Translations under genes and position numbers: made by a program | Shown: positions 19,701 to 29,000 of the stretch, one piece after another | Position numbering within the stretch: the first letter of the stretch is position 1 | Layout of the letters: each line of letters opens with the position of its first letter | Notes under the pieces: generated by a model | Told to the model about the DNA's origin: nothing | Seen by the model: only the letters and a program-made list of their open reading frames with translations | Databases searched by the model: none | From: Aureococcus anophagefferens | Taxonomy: Eukaryota > Sar > Pelagophyceae > Pelagomonadales > Pelagomonadaceae | Assembly (NCBI RefSeq): GCF_000186865.1 | Contig: NW_008705572.1 | Coordinates: forward strand, 1-64,000 | Direction: 5' to 3' | Length of the DNA: 64,000 bases

Positions 19701-21214
19701 CTGGGCGCGGCCGTCGGCGCCGACGACGGCGCGGACGACGACGGCGCGGCCGTCGGCGCCGACGACGGCCGGGCCGAGGGCGCCGCCGAGGGCGCGCCCG
19801 TGGGCACGGACGAGGGCTGGGTCGAAGGCGCCGCCGCGGGCACGGCGCTAGGCGATGCAGACGGCGCGGACGACGGCGCGGAGGTCGGCGCCGCGGAAGG
19901 CGTTGAGCTCGGAGCAGGGCTCGGCGCCGCGGACGGGGCGGTCGAAGGCGCGGTCGACGGAGGCGCGGAGGGCGCCGCGGACGGCGCGGACGACGGCGCC
20001 GCCGAGGGCGCCGAGGACGGCGGCATCGAGGGCGGCGACGACGGCGCGGCCGTCGGCGGCGACGACGGCGACGCCGAGGGCGGCGACGAGGGCACCGCCG
20101 ACGGCGACGCCGAGGGCGGCGACGAGGGCGCGGCCGTCGGCGACGCCGAGGGCGCCGACGAGGGCGCGGCCGTCGGCGCGGCCGTCGGCGACGCCGTCGG
20201 CGCCGACGTCGGCGGCGCTGACGGCGCGCCCCCGACGAGGCGCGGGTGGCAGGAGAGGCCGTCCGTGTTCGGGGAGTTGTCCGGGAACGCGGCGCGGTCG
20301 ACGTAGTCCGCGTCGGCGTCGGCGCACGCGCGGTGCGTCGAGTACGCGGCCGCGACCGAGTTCCAGCAGCCCTCCGGCACGGCGACGGGCAAGGCGAGCT
20401 CGACGGTCGTCGACTGGCCGTTGACCGCGAAGAAGACGCGCGTGGCCGCGCCGGAGCCGACCGTGTAGGCCGCGCCCGACGGGCCGCGCGCGATCGCCGA
20501 GGCCGCGCGCGGCAGCACCGCGTAGGCGTCGACGTCGCCGTCGGCGCCGACGCGGGCGACGAAGAGGCTACGGGACCAGTCCATGCCCACGAGGTAGCGG
20601 CCGCGCGGGTCGCCGTCGGCGACGAGCTCCGCGCCGTCCTCGACGACGTGCGTGACGTCGACGACGTTGAGGTCGAAGAGCGCGGACCGGACCTCGATCA
20701 CCGGGCCCGCGGTCGCCGCGGCGCCGCCGAGGCCCTTGAGGGAGAGGAGCGCGCTGTAGGCCCGGTACTCGTCGCCGAGATTGAAGCTGTAGAAGTAGAC
20801 GTCGTCGACGACGGCGGCGACGTTGACCCGGTAGTCCGGCGACCTGCCCAGGAGGCGCTCGTCCCAGCAGCCGCCGGCGGCGCCGTCGGCGCCGAAGCGG
20901 CAGAGGCGCGTCTCCGTCGCGTCGCCCAGGGCCGCGAGGACGTAGTGGGCGCCCGCGCCGGTCTCGCGGAGCGCGAGCGCGTTCACGACCTCGCCGCCGG
21001 CGTTGGCGACCTCGAAGAGCCGGCCGCGGTCGGCGTTCGTGTCCGGGTCGACCTCGGAGACGTACCACGTCGCCGCGGGGGTGGAGCCCGAGTGGAAGTG
21101 GACGATGCCGTCGTGCGCGTCGCAGTCGAAGGGCGCGATCCGGTCCTGCCAGTCCTCGGCGGCGGCGGCGGCGGCGAGGCCGAGGGCGAGGACGCGGCGG
21201 GCGGCTTTGGCCAT
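16762..21214 (-). CDS. Mucin-like Pro/Thr/Ser-rich secreted or membrane protein (broken by a 7-bp duplication)
   Basis: About 1481 aa once the duplication at 18723-18736 is allowed for. Residues 1-20 are a signal peptide (MAKAARRVLALGLAAAAAAE). Residues 20-330 look beta-rich and Asp-rich, perhaps a beta-propeller. Residues 330-660 are PSAAPS / PTPEPT repeats, a likely O-glycosylated stalk. A conserved globular module follows (DVDLRIEGAPLLANNLGG, YAAYQGTWGMFGQINV), seen with Cys pairs (CGDCDQCAADPEAF, IPCEDCFLEDL), then a second PSTAA / PTASAA repeat block and several hydrophobic segments. The tail has a Tudor/Agenet-like stretch (RGARVEVLAADEDRWLPARV) and a further TM pair. Stramenopiles have many PT-rich wall or adhesion proteins of this kind; function unassigned. 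Only about 50 bp separate its stop from the RRM gene start. Confidence 0.62.
18290..18372. repeat. 15-bp coding minisatellite (PSTAA)
   Basis: Five to six copies of GGCCGTCGAGGGCGC encode PSTAA units on the minus strand inside the mucin-like gene. A neighbouring 18-bp repeat (GGGGCCGCCGAAGCCGTC, about 18050-18200) encodes PTASAA. Confidence 0.8.
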
Positions 21215-21445
21215 CGAGCTGGTGGTGTTGTTGTTGCGGGGTGGCGTCGAGATCGCCTTGCGGGCTGGCGTCGAGATCGCCTTGTTTTGGTTTTGCCATC
21301 ATGATGCTGGGCAGCATCGAGTCGTGTCGGGATTTCCCGAGTTGTGGGACGTTGCACGATGCCGCCGGGCCAACAGTTCCGGCATCATCGTCACACAGGT
21401 CGCGACGCAGCGACATATCCCTACAGACAGGTGACCACGACCGAA

Positions 21446-22653
21446 TTATGCGGGCAGCGGAAGAAGCGCCTTCCCCAACGAGCACAGCACGACGACCCCC
21501 AGGAGGTCGACGGCGGTGGCGAGCGCCGGCGACGCGCAGTTGCAGGGGTCGACGCCCGCGGCCTCGAGCAACAGCGGCGCGCCGACGCCGACGGCGATGG
21601 CCGCGACCACGGTCGTCGTCATGGCCGTCGCGACGACGAGCGCCGTGCGCGCCGCGTGCGCGCCCGCCAGCGCCGTCGCGACGCGGCCGAAGGACGCGAG
21701 GCCGAGGATCGCCGCGAGCGGCGCCGCGACCTTGGCCTCGCGGAAGAGCACGCGCCGCCAGTCGCGCCGCGCGTCGATCTCGCCCGTCGCGAGGCCCCGG
21801 ATGACCAGCGCCGACGTCTGGTTCCCCGCGTTGCCCGCCGTGCCCGTGAGCCTAATAAAAAAAACGGGTACGCGCGCGCTTCGATAAGGGACGCCGCGGA
21901 AAGGAAAGACATGGTCAGGAAGAGCGCGAGCGCCAAATGCTTCTCGAGGAGCGCCGAGAACTTTGTGAGGACGACGGAGGACCCGGACTGGAGCACGAGG
22001 AGCGCGAGGAGCCAGGCGCCGCGGCTCACGACGAGGTCGCGGATCTTCGCGCCGAAATAGGACTCCGTCGTTCCCGTGCCCGCCATGCGCGACACGTCCT
22101 CCGTCGCGTCGCGCTCGAGCTCGACCATGATCTCGCTCGGCGTCAGCGCGCCGACGAGCGCGCCGTCGCCGTCGACGACGGGCAGCGCGCCCGACCCGCC
22201 GAGCATGACGACGCGCGAGAGCGCGTCGTCCAGGGACTCGTCGTCGCGCAGGACGGTCTCCGTGGGCTGGGCGAGGCCCGCGATGCCGTGGTCCGGCGCG
22301 GCCAGCAGCAGCTCGGACGCGCCGACGTATCCGGAGATCGCGCCGCCGGTGCTGACCCAGACGCGGCCGACCTCGCTCACGCGGTCCGCCGCGGCGCGGA
22401 TGGACGCCACGGTCTCCGCGACGGTGGACGTGGCGTCGACGACGACCTCGCGCGACGCGTGCATCGTCGGGTTCTCGGCGATGTGCTCGAGGACCGTCTG
22501 GTCGCCGCGCAGCACCGGCACCGGCTTTCGCGGATTGCGCGGCGATAGAAAGAATGTGGACGGCCGCAGGCCGCCGGCGAGCGGCGCCAGAATGCAGAGC
22601 ACCCGCAGCGACGTTCTTGCCCGCATCCTTCTCGCGAAGCCTTCGAAGGGCAT
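21446..22653 (-). CDS. MgtE-type Mg2+ transporter (SLC41-like) with CBS domains, one intron
   Basis: Exon 1 22653-21911, intron 21852-21910 (59 bp, GT-AG), exon 2 21851-21446; total 382 aa in frame. The N-terminus is signal-like (MRARTSLRVLCILAPLAGGL from the second Met). Residues about 60-200 form a CBS-domain pair (VETVLRDDESLDDALSRVVM, GALPVVDGDGALVGAL), which in MgtE senses cytosolic Mg2+. The TM part has LALFLTM joined across the intron to LTGTAGNAGNQTSALVIRGL, the family's GNaGnQ signature, and near the end DPCNCASPALATAVDLLG carrying the pore Asp. The bacterial N-terminal superhelical domain appears absent. MgtE is a Mg2+ channel or transporter; a plastid or plasma-membrane location is possible. 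It is divergent from the small gene at 22862 (208 bp apart). Confidence 0.85.
21852..21910 (-). other. Intron of the MgtE-like gene
   Basis: 59 bp, GT...TTTATTAG, with a run of eight T before the acceptor on the minus strand. Splicing joins CTGACCAT to GCTCACG and restores the conserved MgtE motif. Confidence 0.85.
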
Positions 22654-22861
22654 CGCAAAGTGCTACAGCCGGCCGGATTGAACTTGAAGCGGCCGAGGCC
22701 TCCGTGCCGAGCCGGCTGCGCGAGGCTGCGATCACAGAGGGCAGCCCATCTCGCCAGAAGCCCGCGGCAGCAGCGCTCAGACAACAAGCAAACACACGAC
22801 GAGCCGCAGCGCTGCAGGCAGCAGCAGCAGCAGCGCCGGGGCAGCAGCCCTCACGAACGAA

Positions 22862-23275
22862 ATGACGCTGCTGCGGCTGCTCGTGTTTTGCACCGCCGCG
22901 GCGCATGCAAGACCGACGACGCTCGCACTCGCTCGACGCGGCGCGCCCGTCGACGCGGCGCTGGACGCGCCACGCTGTCCGCGCGCGGCGACCTCGCGCG
23001 CGCTCGCGGTCCGTGGCGGTGGACTCTTCGCCGGGCTCAACCCCCTGGGCTACAAGATGACGGCGCTGGGCGAGCAGTTCCTCGAGTTCGACGGGTCCCG
23101 CGACTCGGACCTGGGCCGCCTGCTCTCGTCGCTCAAGAGCCGGAAGCGCCACGCGACGATCAAGTCCGAGTGGCTCGAGCTCATGCGGTTCTCGAAGACG
23201 GGCCAGGCGCTCCGGATCTACAAGGAGCTCGACGCGTTCCTCGCGTTCCTGCTCAAGTGCGGCTTCATCGCATAG
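22862..23275 (+). CDS. Small secreted or plastid-targeted protein, unrecognised
   Basis: A 137-aa protein. A signal peptide (MTLLRLLVFCTAAAHARP) is followed by an Ala/Arg-rich stretch to about residue 50, resembling a transit-type leader. The mature part (GGLFAGLNPLGYKMTALGEQ, then SLKSRKRHATIKSEWLELM and a C-terminal helix ending AFLLKCGFIA) is compact and charged, with real protein composition. I know no domain for it. It is followed after 173 bp by the K+ channel gene on the same strand. Confidence 0.62.
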   Translation: MTLLRLLVFCTAAAHARPTTLALARRGAPVDAALDAPRCPRAATSRALAVRGGGLFAGLNPLGYKMTALGEQFLEFDGSRDSDLGRLLSSLKSRKRHATIKSEWLELMRFSKTGQALRIYKELDAFLAFLLKCGFIA

Positions 23276-23448
23276 GCCATAAGAGCGACGCGCGGTGCCA
23301 GATCCCTCCAACGGGCGCACAATCGTGTAATGTTACCGAGGCCGATGTTTACAACTGCCGGATCTTAGATCAAATCTTGGGCAGAAGAGAGGCGTGCTAT
23401 ACGAGGTGTTGCGAGAGCATCTCGTGCTGCCCGCGGGCGACGGCCGGC

Positions 23449-26031
23449 ATGGGCGGGGTCCTCTGCCGCTCGAGCCCGGTCGCGGCGGGCGACGGCGACC
23501 AGGACGTCTCCGAGAGCACGCGATATCGGCGGTCCAGGTTCGAAAGCCGCTGGCGCAAGAGGATGTCCTTCTACCGCAAGTACCAGGGCGGGGCGCCCGT
23601 GGGCAGCGTCCTCGAGGAGGTGGAGAAGACGCGGCGCATGCTGAAGCGCCAGTCCGGGTCCGTGCTCGACCCCAACGGCGACTACATGGCGCGCTGGGAC
23701 ATGATCACGACGTTCTTCCTGCTCTTCACGGCGATCGTGACGCCCGTCGAGGTGGGCTTCACGCGCCAGCTCGGCGGGAACCCGCGCCAGTGGGCCATCT
23801 GGTGGATCAACCGCATCGTGGACCTGGTCTTCATCAAGGACATCGGCGTCCAGTTCTTCGTGCCCTACGTCGACGAGACGCGCGGGTCCCTCGTCATCCG
23901 GAGCCGGCGGCTCATCGCGCGGCACTACCTCCGGGGCTGGTTCTGGATCGACACGGTCTCCGTGATCCCCTTCGACCTGCTCGACGGCCTGTCGAAGCTC
24001 AAGATCATGCGCCTCATCAAGCTCCTCAAGCTCCTCAAGCTCGGGCGCGTCCTGAAAGCGAACCGGACGCTGGCCCGCTGGGAGTCGTCCATCGCCATCT
24101 CCTACGCGAAGATCTCCATGTACACCTTCGCGCTGGGCATCGTCTTCGTCGCCCACTGGATGGCCTGCGGCTGGGCCCTCATCGACACGATGAGCGACGC
24201 GGAGGCGTGGACGTGGGTCAAGCACCTCGAGCTCGTCAAGGAGTCGCCCATCGACGGCACGCGGGGCTTCCGGCCCGAGTCCATGCTCCACCGCTACTGC
24301 GCGTCGCTCTACTTCTCCATCTACACGCTCACGTCCATCGGCTACGGCGACATCGCGGCCGTGAATTTGGGCGAGTTCATCCTGAGCTCGTTCTTCATGC
24401 TGTTGGGCTCCTTCTTCTGGGCCTACACCATCGGCTCCTTCTGCGCGACGCTGGCGACCATGGACATGTACGAGGTCCAGTGGAAGCAGACCATGGACGA
24501 GATGAACGCGATGATGAAGGACCGCCACTTCCAGCCCGCGCTCCGCCGCAAGGTCCGCATGTTCGTCAAGAACGCGAAGCACCTCCAGAAGGCGGCCAAC
24601 TACCGGGGCCTGGAGCAGCAGATGAGCCTCGCCCTGCGCGGCGTCGCGGCCAAGGCGAACCACCGGGGCTGGCTCGCGCGGACCTGGTACTTCTCGCCGC
24701 CGTACGTCGAGACCGTGAACGAGGGCTTCGTCGCGGAGATGTCCCAGTCGCTCCTCCACCAGCTCTTCGCGCCCCTCGAGGCCTACGAGATCGCCAAGAG
24801 CCTGTGCATCCTCGAGAGCGGCATCGTCGCGCGCGACGGCCGGCCCGTGTCCAAGGGCGCGGTCTGGGGCCTGGACTTCGTGCTCCGCGACGACGTCGGC
24901 CTGGCCGTGCCGTTGGAGCTCGCGTCCGTGAACATGGGCAGCTCCCTCACCTACGCGGAGATCATGAGCCTCCACCAGGACTCGCTCTACGACATCCTGG
25001 ACGGCGGCCACTACCCGGAGGTCGAGGACGCGATCCGCCTCGCGGTCCTCTTCTACCGCATGCAGCGCGCCATGAAGCGCCTCGTCATGACCGTCAACAA
25101 GTCGCGCCTCGAGGGCCGCGCGACGGCCCACGACGAGCTCTTCAAGCTCGCGCGCGAGTCCATGCAGGCGCCGAGGAAGACGCCGCGCCAGATGCGCCTC
25201 GAGGGCGAGCCGTCGCCCCAGCGCGCGAAGGCGGACCTGGCCCCCCTGAAGGGCGAGAAGAAGAGGCTCGACAACGGCGCGGCGCGCTCGGGGCGCGAGA
25301 AGCGCATCCCGACGCCCGAGCAGGCGCCGCGGGCCCTCGAGCCCGACGACGCGGGCGCGCCCGGCCTCGGCGACCTCGGCGCGGCGATCCTCGCGCCGCC
25401 GCCCGCGGAGCCGGAGCCGGAGGCCGAGCTCAAGGAGGAGGCCGACGTCAAGGCGCCCGCGCGGCTCCCGCCCCTCGGCGGCGCCGGCGCCGGCGACCCC
25501 TTCGGCGGCGGGTCGCCCCTGGGCTCGCCCGCGGCCCGCGACGCGCCGCCGGGCTTCGCCGCGACGGGCGCCGCCGTCCTCGAGCCCCTCGCGGCGCGGC
25601 CGGAGTCGCCGGCCAAGGCCGCGTCCTTCGACGCGCCGCGGCCCGAGTCCGAGCCCGAGTCGCCGAATAAGGAGCCGCGGGGCGGCTCCTTCGACCGGGC
25701 CAAGAAGCCGCGCACGGCCAAGGTCAACCTCGACGACCTCGCGACGCTCATCCGCGGCGCCGTCGCGGCGGAGATGGACGCGCGCCTCGGCGCCGACCGG
25801 GGCCCGTCGCCGTCGGCCGTCGCCGCGCACGGCGGCCGCCAGTCGCTCGCGCAGAAGCGCGCGGCCCACGGCCGGCCGACGACGGCGTTCCACCGGCCCA
25901 CGACCGTGGGCAACGGCCTCCGCGCGAGCCCCTTCGGGGGCGGCATGGTCGGCCGGCGGTCCGTCGTCGCCGCGCGCGACCTGAGCCCGGGGAGCAAGCA
26001 GCGGAACATGCGGCCGGCGGCGGACGTGTAA
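23449..26031 (+). CDS. Voltage-gated K+ channel of KCNH/CNG type
   Basis: The ATG at 23449 gives 860 aa; the frame is open further upstream, so an earlier exon is possible. S1 is MARWDMITTFFLLFTAIVTP; S2-S3 spans NRIVDLVFIKDIGVQFF and RGWFWIDTVSVIPFDLL; S4 is the basic KIMRLIKLLKLLKLGRVLKA; S5 is YTFALGIVFVAHWMACGWAL; the pore is SLYFSIYTLTSIGYGDI with the GYG K+ filter; S6 follows as LGEFILSSFFMLLGSFFW. A C-linker leads to a degenerate cyclic-nucleotide-binding-like region (LESGIVARDGRPVSKGAVWG) that lacks the usual phosphate-binding loop. The last 250 residues are Pro/Ala-rich and disordered. The Leu-Gly-free GYGD filter indicates K+ selectivity; cyclic-nucleotide gating is doubtful. Confidence 0.88.
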   Translation: MGGVLCRSSPVAAGDGDQDVSESTRYRRSRFESRWRKRMSFYRKYQGGAPVGSVLEEVEKTRRMLKRQSGSVLDPNGDYMARWDMITTFFLLFTAIVTPVEVGFTRQLGGNPRQWAIWWINRIVDLVFIKDIGVQFFVPYVDETRGSLVIRSRRLIARHYLRGWFWIDTVSVIPFDLLDGLSKLKIMRLIKLLKLLKLGRVLKANRTLARWESSIAISYAKISMYTFALGIVFVAHWMACGWALIDTMSDAEAWTWVKHLELVKESPIDGTRGFRPESMLHRYCASLYFSIYTLTSIGYGDIAAVNLGEFILSSFFMLLGSFFWAYTIGSFCATLATMDMYEVQWKQTMDEMNAMMKDRHFQPALRRKVRMFVKNAKHLQKAANYRGLEQQMSLALRGVAAKANHRGWLARTWYFSPPYVETVNEGFVAEMSQSLLHQLFAPLEAYEIAKSLCILESGIVARDGRPVSKGAVWGLDFVLRDDVGLAVPLELASVNMGSSLTYAEIMSLHQDSLYDILDGGHYPEVEDAIRLAVLFYRMQRAMKRLVMTVNKSRLEGRATAHDELFKLARESMQAPRKTPRQMRLEGEPSPQRAKADLAPLKGEKKRLDNGAARSGREKRIPTPEQAPRALEPDDAGAPGLGDLGAAILAPPPAEPEPEAELKEEADVKAPARLPPLGGAGAGDPFGGGSPLGSPAARDAPPGFAATGAAVLEPLAARPESPAKAASFDAPRPESEPESPNKEPRGGSFDRAKKPRTAKVNLDDLATLIRGAVAAEMDARLGADRGPSPSAVAAHGGRQSLAQKRAAHGRPTTAFHRPTTVGNGLRASPFGGGMVGRRSVVAARDLSPGSKQRNMRPAADV

Positions 26032-26052
26032 CACGGCGCTCGGAAGAGCCGC

Positions 26053-29000
26053 CTAATCTAAGCCCCCGGCGCGCAGGAGGCAGGAGGGGAACTCCGCGTC
26101 CGCGTGCGCGGCCGTGACCGCGGCGATGGCCTTCCGGCGGACGTCGCGCGCGGCGTTGGGGACGACGTGCGTGTGGAGCGCGACGAGGCAGGCGCGCACG
26201 AGCTGCGGCAGGCTCCCCGCGGGCTGCACGGACCCGTCGAGCAGCGGGCCCGGGAAGAGCTCGGAGAGCGCGTCGCGGTCCGCGTCGTCGCCGCCGCCGC
26301 GGTCGCGGTCGGGCGCGCGCACGTCGACGGCGACGCGCGCGGCGGGCTCGTCGCCGCCGTCGTCGAGGGGCGCCAGGGAGACGACGACGCGCGCGCATTC
26401 GAGCGCGTCGTGGGGCGGCGGCGCGAGCGCGGGCGACCTGTGTGGAATTCAACCACTGGATTGGGTGGTCCCGACCAAACTTGAGAATTCTCTAGCTCGG
26501 TCAAATCGAAGTCGATTCGGCTGATTTTTGGAGGAATCGATTGCTCTCGTCGGGTTCTCGAAGCACATCCGAAGAGATTGCGTCAAAATTGTCGCATACG
26601 CGCACATTGAAGTCGGGTTGAAGATTTGATTTCCACACAGCGGGCGACCGGTTCCACACGACGGCCGCCCACGTGTCCGGCGCGTCGGCCGGCGGCGCCG
26701 GCGGCGCGTCCCGCGGCGTCCGCGGCGACGCGCCGCCGGCCATGGGGTTCTCGCCGGCGAAGAAGGACACGGACGGCCGGGAGGCCGCGGGCGCGGCCTT
26801 CGGCGAGTCTCGGGGAGAGCTCGGCGACCCCGTCCGCGGCGACCCGTCGTCGGGCGCCGCGGCGCGGACGACCAGCGCCGCGCGGCCGTCGACGTCGCCG
26901 CGCGCCGCGGCTTCGAGGCCCGCGAGGAAGGCGGCGTAGAGCTCGTCGCCGGGCTCCGGGCCGTCCGCGTAGCGCGCGCCGCCGTCGCCGTCGCCGGACA
27001 GGCAGAGCACGGCGACGCCGAACGCGTCGCGCGCGGGCAGCGCGTCGAGCGCGTCGAGCGCCGCGTCGAGGTCGTCGCCGCCGCTCAGGGGCGTCGCGCC
27101 GCTCGCCCAGGTGCCCGGCGCGAAGAGGCCGAGCACCGCGGCCGCGCCGTGCGGCGACCGGCGGTCGGTTTTCTTTTTCGCGCGGCGACTCCGGACGATG
27201 GCGCCCGGGTGCGCCGGCGCGGGCGCCTCGGCGTCGCGCGGCGCGTCCGCGAGGGCCGCGGCGCTCGCGTCCGCGAGGAGCGCGGCGTCGTCGGCCTCCG
27301 GGCCCTCGTCGTCGGACGACGCGTCGGCGTCTGGTGTCGTGGCCGTGGGCGGCTCGTCACCGTCATCCTCCGCGGAAGCATCCGGCTCGTCGCCGTCCTC
27401 CGCCGTGAGGCGCCAGGCCGTCTTGCCGAGGGCGCCGCGGTGCACGAGGAGGAAGTCGTCGCCGTCGCGGCCCGGCCCCGCGGGCGCGAGCACCGACAGC
27501 AGGCTGCCGCAGCGGCCCAGCGCGTAGCGCGCGGGCGCCGCGAGCGCCGCGCCCGGCCACGCCGCCGCCGCCAGCGCCTCGTCGGGCGCGTCGCAGGCGA
27601 CGCGGCGGCCGTCGCGGAGCAGGGGGTCCAACAGCGACGCGCAGCGCTCCGCGACGTCGTAGCGGTGGACCGCGACGCCGTGTTGGAGCGCGCGGTCGCC
27701 GCCGTCGCGGCGCCGCCGGCACAGGTCCGCGTGCACCGCGGCGCCCCGGAGCGCGACGTCGAGCAGGCTCGCCGCGCTCTTCGCGCGCGCCGGCGGCGGC
27801 GCGTCGAGCACCCAGGCCTCGAGGGCCCGCGCGGCCGCCGCCGCCGTCGCGCCGTCGTCCTCCGCGGGGCCCACGCGGTCCCCGGGCTTCGGCGAGCTCT
27901 CGCCGCGCTTCGCGAACCACGCCGCCGCCGACGACGGCTCCAGGTCCAGGAGCGCCGTCACCTCGCGGCAGACGTCCGGCCTGTGCCGAAATCAAACAGT
28001 GAGCTGGCTTATCCCAACTTTGAAATTCTCTAGCTCGGTCAAATCGAAGTCGATTAGGCTGACTTTTGGACGGATCGATTGCTCTCGTCAAGTTCCCGAA
28101 GCACAGCTGAAGAATCTGGTCCAAACCGTTCGATTACGCGCACATTGAAGTCGTGTTGAATATTTGATTTCAGCACGGCGTCCGGCAGCGCCTCGTCGGC
28201 GACCTTGACGAACCAGTCGCTCTTCTTCGCCGCCGCGTCGACCGTCGACTCCTCGCGGCCGTCGTCGACGCCCCGCGCCAGCAAACCGAGATCTTCCAGC
28301 AGGCCCATGTAGGCCACCGTCGCCGGCAGCGACCGCCAGCAGGGCCTCGCGCCCGGCAGCGACCCCTTGCAGCGGAGCACGCCGTCGAGGACGAGGGGCA
28401 GCGCCTTGTAGGGCGACTCGCGCGCCGCGAGGCTCACGCATTTCAGCACGAGCGCCGCGTTCCGCGGCTCCGCCTCGGACTGGAGCGCCTCCGACAGCGC
28501 GTCGCGCACGCGCTTCGCGACGACCTTGTCCCGCAACAAGTCGGGCGCGCGCTCCGCCAAGACCCGTAGACAGTTGCGCCGGAGCCGGCTCGCGGCCGCG
28601 GCCGGGTCCCGGCCGCCCGGCGACGCCGGCGACGCCTCGGGCGACGGCGATTCCACGGGCTCCAAGAGCACGTCGCGCGCGCGGTCCACGGCGAGCGCGA
28701 GCAGCGCCGCGCCGCCGCGGACGCCCGGCGCCGCGCCCGTGACCACGGGCCCCGCGTGCGCCAGGACCACCGCCGCGCTCGCCGCCGTGCTCGTCGCCGG
28801 ATCCAGCGCCTGCCGGAACGCCAAAAAGCACCGCAGCGAGTGGGCCTGCTTGAGCGGCTCGAGCGCGCGCGACGCGACGACGCCGAGCGCCTCGACCGCG
28901 CAGCACCGCGCGGCGTCGTCGTAGGGTTGCCCGTCGAGGAGCGCCGCGTCGAAGAGAAACGCGCCGAAGACGTCGAGCACGTCGTCCGCCGCCGCGGGCC

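Noticed and set aside
18000..20230. Ala/Gly/Val-rich plus-strand frames opposite the mucin-like gene
   Set aside because: They are the antisense of PSAAPS-type repeats; the minus strand has a signal peptide and globular modules.
23365..26034. Long open frame antisense to the K+ channel gene (about 890 codons)
   Set aside because: It is the Arg/Leu/Asp/Val-rich mirror of GC-rich codons; the sense strand has a complete, motif-rich channel.
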